A stretch of DNA of 31,641 bases, from the NCBI GenBank assembly GCA_964531225.1, contig CAZHDB010000016.1, forward strand, positions 1-31,641, read 5' to 3'. Made by a program: the position numbers and the translations under genes. Shown here one piece after another: positions 1 to 7,930 of the stretch. The first letter of the stretch is position 1. Each line of letters starts with the position of its first letter. This stretch comes from CAZHDB01 sp964531225. Lineage in GTDB: Archaea > Thermoproteota > Thermoprotei_A > Sulfolobales > Desulfurococcaceae. Below the pieces are notes generated by a model, which was given only the letters and a program-made list of their open reading frames with translations, did not search any database and was not told the DNA's origin.

Positions 1-158
1 CATATTAAAAATAATCAAATACAAGGTTGCAAAAATTGCATGGAAAAGACTATAACATGATCATATGGGCTACAATAAAATCTGAGATCCTTTCACGAAG
101 GATTAATGGATGGAATAGTGTCGATGAAATAAGGAAATGGAGAGAAATAAGAAAATAA
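1..158 (+). other. Window-edge coding remnant, two overlapping short frames
   Basis: Frame 1 is open from the window edge to a TGA at 58-60 and overlaps, in ATGA fashion, an ATG at 57 that opens a 33-codon frame ending in TAA at 156-158 (starts MIIWATIKSEIL, Trp- and Arg-rich). This may be the tail of a gene to the left plus a short downstream gene, or one gene broken by a frameshift. I recognise no family and the part lying left of the window is missing. Confidence 0.2.
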
Positions 159-246
159 TTAAATTAATCGTTATAGAGCTTCTTTCTTTGTTAAGCATTT
201 TACTAATATTTATTAAATTAAAGAGACTATTCTAGACAAACAAATA

Positions 247-327
247 TCACTTAGACACAAGTTCTGTTAGAATATTAAGATTTTCCCAATTTATGAGCTA
301 TAGTAAAATAATAATGCATCAAATAAT
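247..327 (-). pseudogene. Possible VapC (PIN toxin) C-terminal relic
   Basis: Directly downstream of the VapB relic on the minus strand, fragments in three frames (FDALLFY, IAHKLGK, ILTELVSK before a stop) resemble, in order, the end of a PIN-domain toxin: the helix with the conserved Asp, the IA.A..LG helix and the last strand. No N-terminal PIN half is present between this and the antitoxin relic, so most of vapC would have been deleted. The match is short and pieced together by eye; position next to vapB is the main support. Confidence 0.3.
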
Positions 328-339
328 TTCTTATATTTA

Positions 340-579
340 TCATGTATCACGATCTTCCCTTATATGACTGATAATTCTATTGATACCAATTTCATCAAGA
401 GTATTCTTTAGGTCCTCAAGTTTTTCTTCAATAACTCTATTTTGCGTCTTTTAATTTCTTCCTTCAAAGCTTTTCTTAAAACCTTTGATATATTTAATAT
501 CTAATTTCCTGGCTTCATCCCCTAAGCTCTTTTTAAACTTCGTGGATACTGTTACATAGCTACCATTTTTGCGGTACAC
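340..579 (-). pseudogene. VapB-type antitoxin, broken by two frameshifts
   Basis: Reading from a GTG at 579, three consecutive frames stitch into a protein of about 78 residues. The first piece has the ribbon-helix-helix start VTVSTKFKKSLGDEARKL, the second VLRKALKEEIKRRKI, and the third IEEKLEDLKNTLDEIG followed by IISHIREDRDT and TGA at 340. This is the architecture of crenarchaeal VapB antitoxins: a VTVSTK DNA-binding strand, helices, then an acidic toxin-binding tail. Two frameshifts (near 470 and 435) prevent a single product, so I call it a pseudogene. Its vapC partner is reduced to a possible scrap at 247-327. Confidence 0.6.
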
Positions 580-592
580 TTATATATTTTGT
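578..592 (+). promoter_or_regulatory. TATA box of the 621-2292 operon
   Basis: The run ACTTATATATTTTGT lies 30-40 bases ahead of the first start candidate at 621, a plausible archaeal TATA element. A TACACT hexamer abuts it at 575-580, and the same hexamer forms one arm of an inverted repeat at 612-631 (ATACACT, six-base spacer, AGTGTAT) that spans the 621 start. Confidence 0.35.
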
Positions 593-620
593 ATTCCCTA
601 TGTATTGTTAAATACACTGT

Positions 621-1319
621 ATGAAGTGTATAATAATGGTTCGTCGCCGTAAGAATATTCCTCCTCCGCCACCTCCACCATTTCTTGGAGGCTTGTCTAC
701 TAGTTCCAGTAGATCTAGTGATGTACGGACTAGTATGAGATCGGGAATACTTTCCATCCCTGCTGATGCACTAGTATATATGTTTCCAGAGTATTTTGCC
801 AAGAAAGCTACATTTGGAGGATTTAAGGCACCATATGCTGATGTAAAGGTTTCTCATAATTCATTATTTAAGTCCATGGTCACTGCAACACTTGCTTACC
901 TATTACATAGTGGAGTTGCAATGGCGAAACTGATAAAGGTTGGTAGAATATTTAAGCATGAGGAGATCGTGCTTGTTAAGTTGAAACAGTTTAGGCAAAG
1001 CGACTATGGTGTATTAGCCTGGTGTTTAGGCGGTAAAAATACTAGAGAAGCTAAACTTGTTAACTGTGTCATGAGGGTAATCGGATCTGATAAGTCTAGT
1101 CCTGACAAGGAATATATAAGAACCGTCTATAACTATAGTGTAAAGAAACATGTGAAGATACGTAGTAACCTTGATCTAGAGAAGTATAGGCGGGAGGCAC
1201 AACAACTATACAGTATATGGATTCAGCAGAAACAAGCCTATCCAAGAATATATTATGTAGCTGAAGATAATGCAATGAGGGCAGCTAATGCATGCAAGCC
1301 ACGTGACTATGATTATTAG
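621..1319 (+). CDS. Unrecognised protein with N-terminal polyproline run
   Basis: I do not recognise this 232-residue protein. It opens with a basic stretch (MVRRRKN when started at the in-frame ATG at 636), then IPPPPPPPFLGG and a Ser-rich segment to about residue 40. The remainder, roughly residues 45-232, looks globular, basic and Tyr-rich, with an Ala-rich helix (TATLAYLLHSGVAMAKL) near residues 87-103 and a charged C-terminus ending DYDY. There is no clear signal peptide or membrane segment. The start at 621 sits inside an inverted repeat and has no ribosome site, so 636 is an alternative. Only 13 bases separate it from the nucleotidyltransferase gene, so the two are probably co-transcribed. 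Confidence 0.6.
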   Translation: MKCIIMVRRRKNIPPPPPPPFLGGLSTSSSRSSDVRTSMRSGILSIPADALVYMFPEYFAKKATFGGFKAPYADVKVSHNSLFKSMVTATLAYLLHSGVAMAKLIKVGRIFKHEEIVLVKLKQFRQSDYGVLAWCLGGKNTREAKLVNCVMRVIGSDKSSPDKEYIRTVYNYSVKKHVKIRSNLDLEKYRREAQQLYSIWIQQKQAYPRIYYVAEDNAMRAANACKPRDYDY

Positions 1320-1332
1320 AGTTTAATAAAAA

Positions 1333-2292
1333 ATGAAACAAGTAAATAATAATTTAATAAAAATACTGCATAAAGCAATAGAGAGTATAGATTATAAACG
1401 GGTTATTGGAGCAATAGTCTTCGGCTCATATGTAAAGGGAGGAATAGATGAACTTAGTGATATAGATATTGCAGTAATAACTAATGACTTCCGCGAAGTA
1501 CATAAGTACTATAGTTATGATGGCATAGATGTAGATTTATTATTAATTCCTAGGAATTTCTTTGAAGAAGTACTTGAAGAAGTAGATAATAGATCGAATT
1601 ATACACTATGGCTTACTCATACATTGTACTTGAAAATACTGAAGGAAGGAATGATAATACATGATACATTGAATACCCTACATGCATGGATAGAGTATAT
1701 GGAGAAATGGAAGTGGACTAAAAGGGATCTTGAACAAGCAATTAATCATTTATACATAATCCTTGATAAAGCATTGGAATTATTTGATGAAAACATGTTC
1801 TTTGAAGCCTTCCTGGCCCTAAGAGACGCAATTAATCAATTAGTCATTATTTATGAATTAAAAGATAATGTAATTCCTTGTCCAAAGGCTAAAGAGATAT
1901 ACTTGGCAGCTGAAAGGCATGGGCTAATTAACAAGTATATTGAGATCCATGGATTAAGGAATATAGATGACTCATTAATTAAGCAGGTACTAGAAAAAGC
2001 GTCAATGGTTAATAATGTATATATAAGAAGGAATATGAAAAAGATCTTGAGAGAAATGTTTAGAGGAAATAATCAAGTAGTATTATTAGAAGCTAGAAGC
2101 TTATATCTATCGATAATAGATCCAAGGCATAGATCGTTTGAAAGACTAGATAGCATATTTAATAAAATATCTCTTATTAGAGGAATACCAACGGAGGAAA
2201 GGTGCTTTATAGAGAATTTATTTGGTATTGACTATATGGATAATACGAAGTTCAAAGAATACATAGACTATATTTTAAAGAAGATACCTTGA
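1333..2292 (+). CDS. MNT-type nucleotidyltransferase with long helical C-terminal region
   Basis: The N-terminal 75 residues form a minimal nucleotidyltransferase domain: G31-S32 followed by the S-D-I-D carboxylates D43 and D45, and a third acid D68 in GIDVDLLLIP, so the catalytic triad is complete. The remaining 240 residues are largely helical; residues 130-180 (many Leu/Ala, LRDAINQLV) resemble the HEPN-like or substrate-binding helices that follow this domain in other families. At 319 residues it is far longer than stand-alone MntA antitoxins (about 100-140), so it may be a fused MNT-HEPN-like enzyme or an antibiotic-nucleotidyltransferase-like protein. It follows the polyproline protein by 13 bases. 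The substrate is unknown. Confidence 0.7.
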   Translation: MKQVNNNLIKILHKAIESIDYKRVIGAIVFGSYVKGGIDELSDIDIAVITNDFREVHKYYSYDGIDVDLLLIPRNFFEEVLEEVDNRSNYTLWLTHTLYLKILKEGMIIHDTLNTLHAWIEYMEKWKWTKRDLEQAINHLYIILDKALELFDENMFFEAFLALRDAINQLVIIYELKDNVIPCPKAKEIYLAAERHGLINKYIEIHGLRNIDDSLIKQVLEKASMVNNVYIRRNMKKILREMFRGNNQVVLLEARSLYLSIIDPRHRSFERLDSIFNKISLIRGIPTEERCFIENLFGIDYMDNTKFKEYIDYILKKIP

Positions 2293-2335
2293 TGGAATTT
2301 ATCTATTTTCCATAAACTCTATCTAGTATTTAATG

Positions 2336-2350
2336 CAAATTTAAATTATA
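2336..2350 (+). promoter_or_regulatory. TATA box and ribosome site of the EamA gene
   Basis: AAATTTAAATTATAC lies about 40 bases ahead of the ATG at 2384, and AGGTG at 2370-2374 is correctly spaced as a ribosome site. Confidence 0.4.
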
Positions 2351-2383
2351 CATGCTCAGCCATACAAAGATAGGTGTTTAAGC

Positions 2384-2800
2384 ATGATATGGTTTATTCT
2401 CGCTTTATTAAGTGCCATATTCGCTGCCTTAGTCACAATATTTGCTAAAATAGGACTAGCTAGACTCGACCCAGTAGTTGCTACTGGCTTAAGAGCTATA
2501 GTTATGTCTATCTTCATAATAGGATATATTGTATATTCAAAGAAGACCCCGCTTCTTCTAAACCTGACTTCGAAGGAATCTATCTATATACTACTTAGTG
2601 GTTTAGCAGGTGCATTATCGTGGCTATTCTATTTTGCTGCATTAAAGATAGGAGAAGCGTCAAAAGTCGCTATGGTAGATAGGTCAAGTATACTATTCAT
2701 CATAGTATTATCAATAATATTGCTTGGTGAAAAAGTTACTCTACAAAAGATAGTTGCTGCAATTCTAATATTCTTAGGACTACTGACATTAACGATATAG
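2384..2800 (+). CDS. EamA (DMT superfamily) small membrane transporter
   Basis: The 138-residue protein contains about five hydrophobic helices and the single-EamA-domain pattern: an N-terminal LLSAIFAALVTIFAKIGL helix, a small loop with the arginine of GLRAIVMS, a GLAGALSWLFYFAALKIGEASKV segment around residues 72-94, and the closing LLGEKVTLQKIVAAILIFLG. Full-size drug/metabolite transporters carry two such repeats; this one has one, so it should work as a dimer, as known for short archaeal and bacterial members. The substrate cannot be read from sequence. It is transcribed alone, convergent with the protease gene at 2850. Confidence 0.8.
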   Translation: MIWFILALLSAIFAALVTIFAKIGLARLDPVVATGLRAIVMSIFIIGYIVYSKKTPLLLNLTSKESIYILLSGLAGALSWLFYFAALKIGEASKVAMVDRSSILFIIVLSIILLGEKVTLQKIVAAILIFLGLLTLTI

Positions 2801-2849
2801 ACTATAAAGGTTCTCTTGTATTCGCATATTCTTTTACTATTCCAATATC

Positions 2850-3614
2850 CTATGCCGCTGTAAAGAATGATAAGTAGAATCCAATGATGTCTGTCACTAT
2901 ATGGGATAATGAGATTACAAGTAATCTTCTCCTCCTAGCATACACTAGTCCATAGACTATTCCAATGATCATTGTTGCAACTGCATGTAGAGATAATCCA
3001 TGCCACAGGCCAAATGCTATTGCCTGTGTTATAACTGCTTTATTAACGCTATAGTATTTAGACAATGATTCTATGCCGAACCATCTCCATATTATTTCCT
3101 CAAAAATACCTGCTGTAAAAGGAGCCACTAATACCATATACAACTTCGTGTATAATGGTATTCCCTCTATAACTTCTCTCCACAATCTAGAATACTCCTC
3201 CCAGGACCCACTATAAGTCAGTAACATATTGATTCCCTGGAACCCCCATATAATAGCTGTTGTAACAAGATACAAGCCTATTATTAATCCAATACTCTTT
3301 AGAGGAGATCTAGTTATATCGTCTATGCTATAGACTTTCTTAAGAGAAGCTAAGCCGCCCATATACCTTAACGCTATTAAGCCGAATAATATCTGGAGTA
3401 TTGACCAATAGAATGAATACGTATACTGTACTCTCATAGCCAGGACTCCGATTTCTTCAGGAGAAACGTCATCTCCACTATAAAGCTGCATGTGGTAACC
3501 AATGATCATTGATGAAATAATCATTGAGAGAATAAAAGGGAGAAACAATACAGCATAGATCTTAGCCTTACTGAGCTGAGGCATACTATCTGCCTCAAAA
3601 TAACTTGGTCGCAC
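2850..3614 (-). CDS. CPBP-family intramembrane metalloprotease (CAAX-protease-like)
   Basis: A 254-residue polytopic membrane protein with the three CPBP/ABI motifs: E172-E173-x-x-W-R177, F201-x-x-x-H205, and H238-x-x-x-D242, which together form the metal-binding intramembrane active site. The family processes prenylated proteins, bacteriocin precursors or membrane anchors; the substrate here is unknown. The start is GTG at 3614; a TTTTTAAG element on the minus strand (3637-3644) sits about 26 bases ahead, which suggests a leaderless transcript. An internal ATG (residue 11) is an alternative start. It is divergent from the M24 gene and convergent with the EamA gene. Confidence 0.85.
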   Translation of the reverse strand: MRPSYFEADSMPQLSKAKIYAVLFLPFILSMIISSMIIGYHMQLYSGDDVSPEEIGVLAMRVQYTYSFYWSILQILFGLIALRYMGGLASLKKVYSIDDITRSPLKSIGLIIGLYLVTTAIIWGFQGINMLLTYSGSWEEYSRLWREVIEGIPLYTKLYMVLVAPFTAGIFEEIIWRWFGIESLSKYYSVNKAVITQAIAFGLWHGLSLHAVATMIIGIVYGLVYARRRRLLVISLSHIVTDIIGFYLSFFTAA

Positions 3615-3636
3615 TAACTATATTTATTTACTTACC

Positions 3637-3644
3637 TTAAAAAC
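3637..3644 (-). promoter_or_regulatory. TATA box of the CPBP protease gene
   Basis: TTTTTAAG read on the minus strand, centred about 26 bases ahead of the GTG at 3614, gives a transcription start at or next to the start codon. Confidence 0.4.
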
Positions 3645-3809
3645 AAATATGTAACGATGAAACATTCTCAAAAGACTTTTATGAAATCCCTAAGGAAGAG
3701 AAAAGGTAATGTACCTACAAGGAATATTACGGGGGGCAATACTTGGAATATATCACAAATCTTAAAAAGATCGAGGGAGAAGATAATTATTGTATTGGAA
3801 GTGATTCAT

Positions 3810-4898
3810 GTGCCATCTAGATTCCCTGTACATATTCTAAAGTCTAGGCTAGAGCGTTTTAGGGAGAAAATGGCTGAGAAAGACATTGAAGCAACTATGA
3901 TCAGGACCTTGTCTAGCTTCATATATTTTACGGGAATCAAGTGGCTTAGACCAGCATTATTAATACCGGTTGATGATGAACCTGTTGCTTTTGTAGCACG
4001 TGGTGAGGAAGAAGGCTTCCTTGAACGTACATGGATTAAGAATGTAGTTACCTATGTTGATGGAGGAGATTTAATGGCTAAGGTATCGGGTAGAATACGA
4101 GGAGTATATCGTAGAGTAGGTCTAGAATTTAGTGTTGAACGTGATTCCTACATATTATTCTATGAAATGTTCAAAAGACTGAATCCAGGAGTAGAGATCG
4201 TGGATGTATCCGGCATATTATCTGATATGAGAATGATTAAGGATGACTATGAACTAGAGGCTATAAGGAAAGCAGGCTACAAGGCCAATAAGGCTATGGA
4301 GAAAGCACTATCAATAATAAAGCCGGGAATAACGGAAACAGAAATCGCTGCTGAAATATACCATACACTCTACAAGCTCGGAAGCGAAGAACCACTAGTC
4401 TACATAAATGCTGGACCACACCCAAGAGTCCACAGCGAACCATTCAGCGACGTAAGGGTAAGGCCAAACACATTCGTAACAATAGTAATAGAAGCAGACC
4501 ACCATCGATACTACGCAAACAAGGCAAGAACAATCTACACCGGGACACCAACAGGACTAGCAGAGAAAGCCATGAAATGCATGGAAGAAGTATACGAAAA
4601 AGCAAACCAACAGACAAGACCAGGCAAGAGATTCATAGACGTCATGAAAGAACTAGACAAAATCTACGCCAAACACGATATGCTAGAACACCGAGTAGTG
4701 GGGTACACGCATTCTATTGGATTGCAGATCGAGGAAACACCAATAACAACAATAGTGCCAGCACACAGATTCATAGAGATAAAGCCAAGAATGACACTAG
4801 CATACATACACGCACCAATAATGCTAAAACAACTAGGACAAATCAAAAAAGAAGACACACATATAATAACATATGAGGACAGTGAAAAATTAACATGA
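3810..4898 (+). CDS. M24 family (aminopeptidase P/creatinase fold) protein, metal ligands lost
   Basis: The N-terminal creatinase-like domain (RLERFREKMAEKDIEATM, then FTGIKWLRPALLIP) is followed by a pita-bread domain beginning near MIKDDYELEAIRKAGYKA. In active M24 peptidases two Asp, one His and two Glu bind metal. Here the region of the two Asp reads TIVIEADHHRYYANKARTIY, with Val and Asn in their places; the His survives in THSIGLQIEETP, the first Glu is lost (MTLAYIHAPIM) and the last is kept (IKKEDTHII). It is therefore probably not a metallopeptidase; a metal-free hydrolase like creatinase or a binding role is possible. I chose the GTG at 3810 because GAAGTGAT precedes it, a TATA-like CTTAAAAAG lies at 3761-3769, and it gives 362 residues, normal for the family. 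The frame is open upstream to 3657. Confidence 0.8.
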   Translation: MPSRFPVHILKSRLERFREKMAEKDIEATMIRTLSSFIYFTGIKWLRPALLIPVDDEPVAFVARGEEEGFLERTWIKNVVTYVDGGDLMAKVSGRIRGVYRRVGLEFSVERDSYILFYEMFKRLNPGVEIVDVSGILSDMRMIKDDYELEAIRKAGYKANKAMEKALSIIKPGITETEIAAEIYHTLYKLGSEEPLVYINAGPHPRVHSEPFSDVRVRPNTFVTIVIEADHHRYYANKARTIYTGTPTGLAEKAMKCMEEVYEKANQQTRPGKRFIDVMKELDKIYAKHDMLEHRVVGYTHSIGLQIEETPITTIVPAHRFIEIKPRMTLAYIHAPIMLKQLGQIKKEDTHIITYEDSEKLT

Positions 4899-5159
4899 AT
4901 ATTATATTTAATAAGTTTATTAGTCTTATTTTATATTCGATAATTAAGCCTACTCGCTTCATGCTAAAAATTAAACTAATATGTAATATCAATTGCATAA
5001 AGCTACCAAGATATATGGCTCATGCTATCTATATTAAGAATTTATAAAGTCAAATAAAGTACATGACAGAATAGAGAACATAGGACTATAAATTAAAGAA
5101 CAATCTAGATGTGAACTATAAAAATACAAATTATATTGTAGTAATATTCCGTGATGCCG

Positions 5160-6955
5160 TTACAATTGATCTACTAGGGACTCTATATCCTTAAGATCGC
5201 TGTAATCTACATAGCCTTTTTCATGAATAACCTTTCCTTTATTTGCTAAAGTCTTATGAATGGGATGTGTTGATCTATATCTTGGTATTTTAAAGTATCT
5301 AAGAAATCTCGGTTGTACATGACCTACCCATGGCGAAAGTTCTTGTACTACAGCATTTATTTGAGGCGATAAAAGAATTGCAAATAAATAATATGCTTCG
5401 TCTATGTTATTTGTAACAACATAGTTAATTGTATAATCTGGTATTATGCCTTCTGTATCAACCGCAACTATAAATTCTTTTGCCACGTCTCTCCACATAA
5501 CCTTATATCTAAGAAACACTTCTGGCCGCATTCTCTCCACGTGCCACCATTCTTTACGCAAATGTTTACTTGTTTTTTCAAAATTTCTTTAATTTCATTT
5601 ATTGACAAATAATTTTTGTAAAGAAGGGTTTTAGTTAATTCATTATGAGTTAAAAATCTACCTTTGTATATGTCATAAGGTAAAAGAACATACATAAAAT
5701 TACTTATTCTTCCCGTTTTTATATGCTCTCCTTTCGCCGCTTTAAATAAGAACTTACCTTCAACAATAAAGGGATCTAGATCTAAAGTTTTGCTTAGCTT
5801 CGTCTCTACGATATAACATTTGTCACCAAATCCAGGGAGACATTTTACTGGTTTCGGTTTATTTACAACAAGCCAAGCACCTTTAGCCGAAGTAAGCGTT
5901 ACTCCTTCATGAGCAACATAGTAGACTTTCTCAGGATTAAGAACCTTCATAGCATAGTTATATGTTTTCTTACTAATCCATATAGTTTCTTTGAATTCTT
6001 TTTCTTTCTTCCTAGTCCTTTTTGTAAGAGCAATGATCATTCCCTTTATCCCTACAGCGACATATTCTTTGCTCTCTATCGTAATCAGTCCATTGGAGTA
6101 AAATTCATATATCTCCTTGTATTTTGGTTCTCTTCCACCAAAGCTTTCCGGGTTTAGCTTTCTACCCTTAAACCTTATATAGGTAAATGTTAATTCCTCC
6201 ATGATTTCACCTCTTGGCAAACACTATTCCGGGTTGGTTTTGGGCTTTTTCGAAAGGTTGTATATCTTCTAGATCAAATACTTCATAAATCTTTACCTTT
6301 TTTCTATAAAGAAAGATCTCCATCCACTACCATGTAGTCCTCTAAATATGCTTGCTGGAACCATTAGTCCCAAGACACCACCTTGTTTAAGCAAATACTT
6401 AGCACTAATTACATAAAGTATAACTGAAATATCTAATTTCTTGGCTGCCTCTCGTGGCGGATTAACGCCTAGCTCCTTTGCAATTTTTTTCAATTTTTCA
6501 CTATACTTTCTTGGATATTTGGAGACATTAACCCATGGAAGATTTCCTAGTACAAGATCAAATTTTTTCTCAGCAGCTATAATTGCTAAGAAATGATTGA
6601 TAAAGATGCTATACCATATATTATCAATTCCATATTTCTCAAGCACACTAATGACTTTGATCATTGTTTCTAAGGCTTCCCTCTCCACATTCTTTAATGT
6701 TATGTTTATTTCGTTTTCAAATCCTTTGATACCTCCAATACGCAAACCTATGAAAGCTCTATGGAGTTTCGCCAAATTTCTTACAAGATTATAAAATAAT
6801 GACCTAGGAATACTTAGTTGTATATAATATTCATTAAGATCTCTTTCATACTTTATTGGTAGCTTTTCTTCTCTAAATCTATTTATAGAATCATTATCAA
6901 TACCTATATGGCTCAATGGTATATATAATGTGAGTTTTTGATACTCATAATATTT
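5160..6955 (-). pseudogene. Truncated, frameshifted type IIG-like restriction/methyltransferase gene
   Basis: Four successive minus-strand frames form one protein. Piece 1 (about 6955-6293, open upstream of a TTG at 6916) contains DLVLGNLPW, the N-P-P-W-type motif IV of N6-adenine methyltransferases, then KLDISVILYVISAKYLLKQGG and LGLMVPASIF. Piece 2 (about 6301-6207) reads VFDLEDIQPFEKAQNQPGIV, the usual continuation after motif VIII. Piece 3 (6220-about 5560) and piece 4 (5561-5160) carry the C-terminal target-recognition region, including WWHVERMRPEVFLRYKVMWR. Three frameshifts separate the pieces, and the SAM-binding motif I and everything N-terminal are absent; the homology stops where the divergent nuclease gene begins. 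The gene cannot make an active enzyme unless rescued. Confidence 0.75.
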
Positions 6956-6969
6956 TATGGTGATAGGTG

Positions 6970-7722
6970 TTGGGCCTTACGGATAATATTAGGAGGTTTG
7001 TATTTGAGCGTTATATAATGCCCGCTATTGATCGGGGAAGGGACTCCATTACTATTAGAGCTGGTGATGTCCATAGTATGATGGGCTTGTATAGTCGTAT
7101 GCCTGCAGTATGTAGTGCTTTGGGAAGTAGGAAGAGTATAGATCTCTTTAATCAATGGTTAAGAGAATCTGGATATAACTATAGAGTTTTATTAGCATCA
7201 GTAAAGACTCCTCCAAGTGGTCAAGGAGCAAATTCTTACTACACTTATAAATTCGTGAAAAATGGAGAGAAAAAGCAGATAGAGCCAATAATTAGTCAAC
7301 AATCACCTTTAGAACTCCTTAAGAGGGATCTAATAAATAGAGTTAAGTCAGAAGATATTACTGAGGAAGTTGCTAGAGAGATTATGAGTAATTATCTTGG
7401 GATACCTTTGTATAAGCAAAGACTGGATATATATGGTAAGTTTAAGGAATTTGATCTTGTCAACATAGAGCATAGGATTGTAGGAGACTTTAAACGCTTT
7501 AAATACAAAGGACCAGCTATGGCTGAAATGAGTAATCTTGTAGAATACGTATGGCTAATGGAGAAACTAGAAAAATACACTAACATGCAATGGAGAAAGA
7601 TAATTGTGGGGGCAGGTAATAGAAAAACATTCGAGACATTCGCTAGAAGATATGATCCATGGCTCGAAGATCTAGAAATATATTTTATAACAAACGATCG
7701 AAAAATAATAAAAATTAGATAA
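6970..7722 (+). CDS. Putative PD-(D/E)XK restriction endonuclease
   Basis: A protein of about 250 residues in two parts. Residues 25-95 have AGDVHSMMGLYSRMPAVCSA followed by SGQGANSYYTYKF, a winged-helix-like segment that I associate with archaeal restriction-type nucleases. The C-terminal half has D163 in EFDLVN and D174-F-K176 in IVGDFKRF, matching the D...(D/E)xK core on two adjacent strands, followed by an amphipathic helix rich in Glu and Lys. It lies head-to-head with the ruined methyltransferase, the classic geometry of a restriction-modification pair. Start: TTG at 6970 is five bases after GGTGAT; GTG at 6967 is an alternative. No frame disruption is seen. Function as a restriction enzyme is inferred. 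Confidence 0.6.
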   Translation: MGLTDNIRRFVFERYIMPAIDRGRDSITIRAGDVHSMMGLYSRMPAVCSALGSRKSIDLFNQWLRESGYNYRVLLASVKTPPSGQGANSYYTYKFVKNGEKKQIEPIISQQSPLELLKRDLINRVKSEDITEEVAREIMSNYLGIPLYKQRLDIYGKFKEFDLVNIEHRIVGDFKRFKYKGPAMAEMSNLVEYVWLMEKLEKYTNMQWRKIIVGAGNRKTFETFARRYDPWLEDLEIYFITNDRKIIKIR

Positions 7723-7724
7723 AT

Positions 7725-7741
7725 ATTTTTTAAATTTTTAA
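7725..7741 (+). terminator. Oligo-T termination signal after the nuclease gene
   Basis: Two T-runs (ATTTTTT and ATTTTTA) directly after the stop at 7722, the usual intrinsic termination signal of archaea. Confidence 0.45.
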
Positions 7742-7930
7742 ATAAGCTCCATTTCAACCAATAATTAGTATTTGTTTTACGGATTGATTCTATATTCAAA
7801 AAGATCGTTGGTTATAAATTCATTAATAACAAACTTCATTTTCAAACACTCTATACAGGCATGTAAAAATAAACTAAAACATATTAATGGTATAATTACA
7901 TAATTTTTAGTAGTGTTGGGGTTGGAGTGT

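Noticed and set aside
4577..4876. A 99-codon plus-strand frame inside the M24 gene
   Set aside because: It overlaps a recognised gene in another frame; its Thr/Asn/Arg-rich composition is a by-product of the A+C-rich coding strand there.
6290..6304. Programmed -1 frameshifting at the A-run in the methylase relic
   Set aside because: The phase does not give a canonical slippery heptamer, and two more frameshifts in the opposite and other phases follow, so simple decay is more likely.
6293..6916. Taking the 207-residue methylase piece as a complete gene
   Set aside because: It lacks SAM motif I, stops in mid-domain, and the missing continuation lies directly downstream in other frames.
7392..7799. 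Minus-strand frame of 135 codons opposite the nuclease gene
   Set aside because: The plus-strand protein shows catalytic-type motifs; the antisense product shows none.
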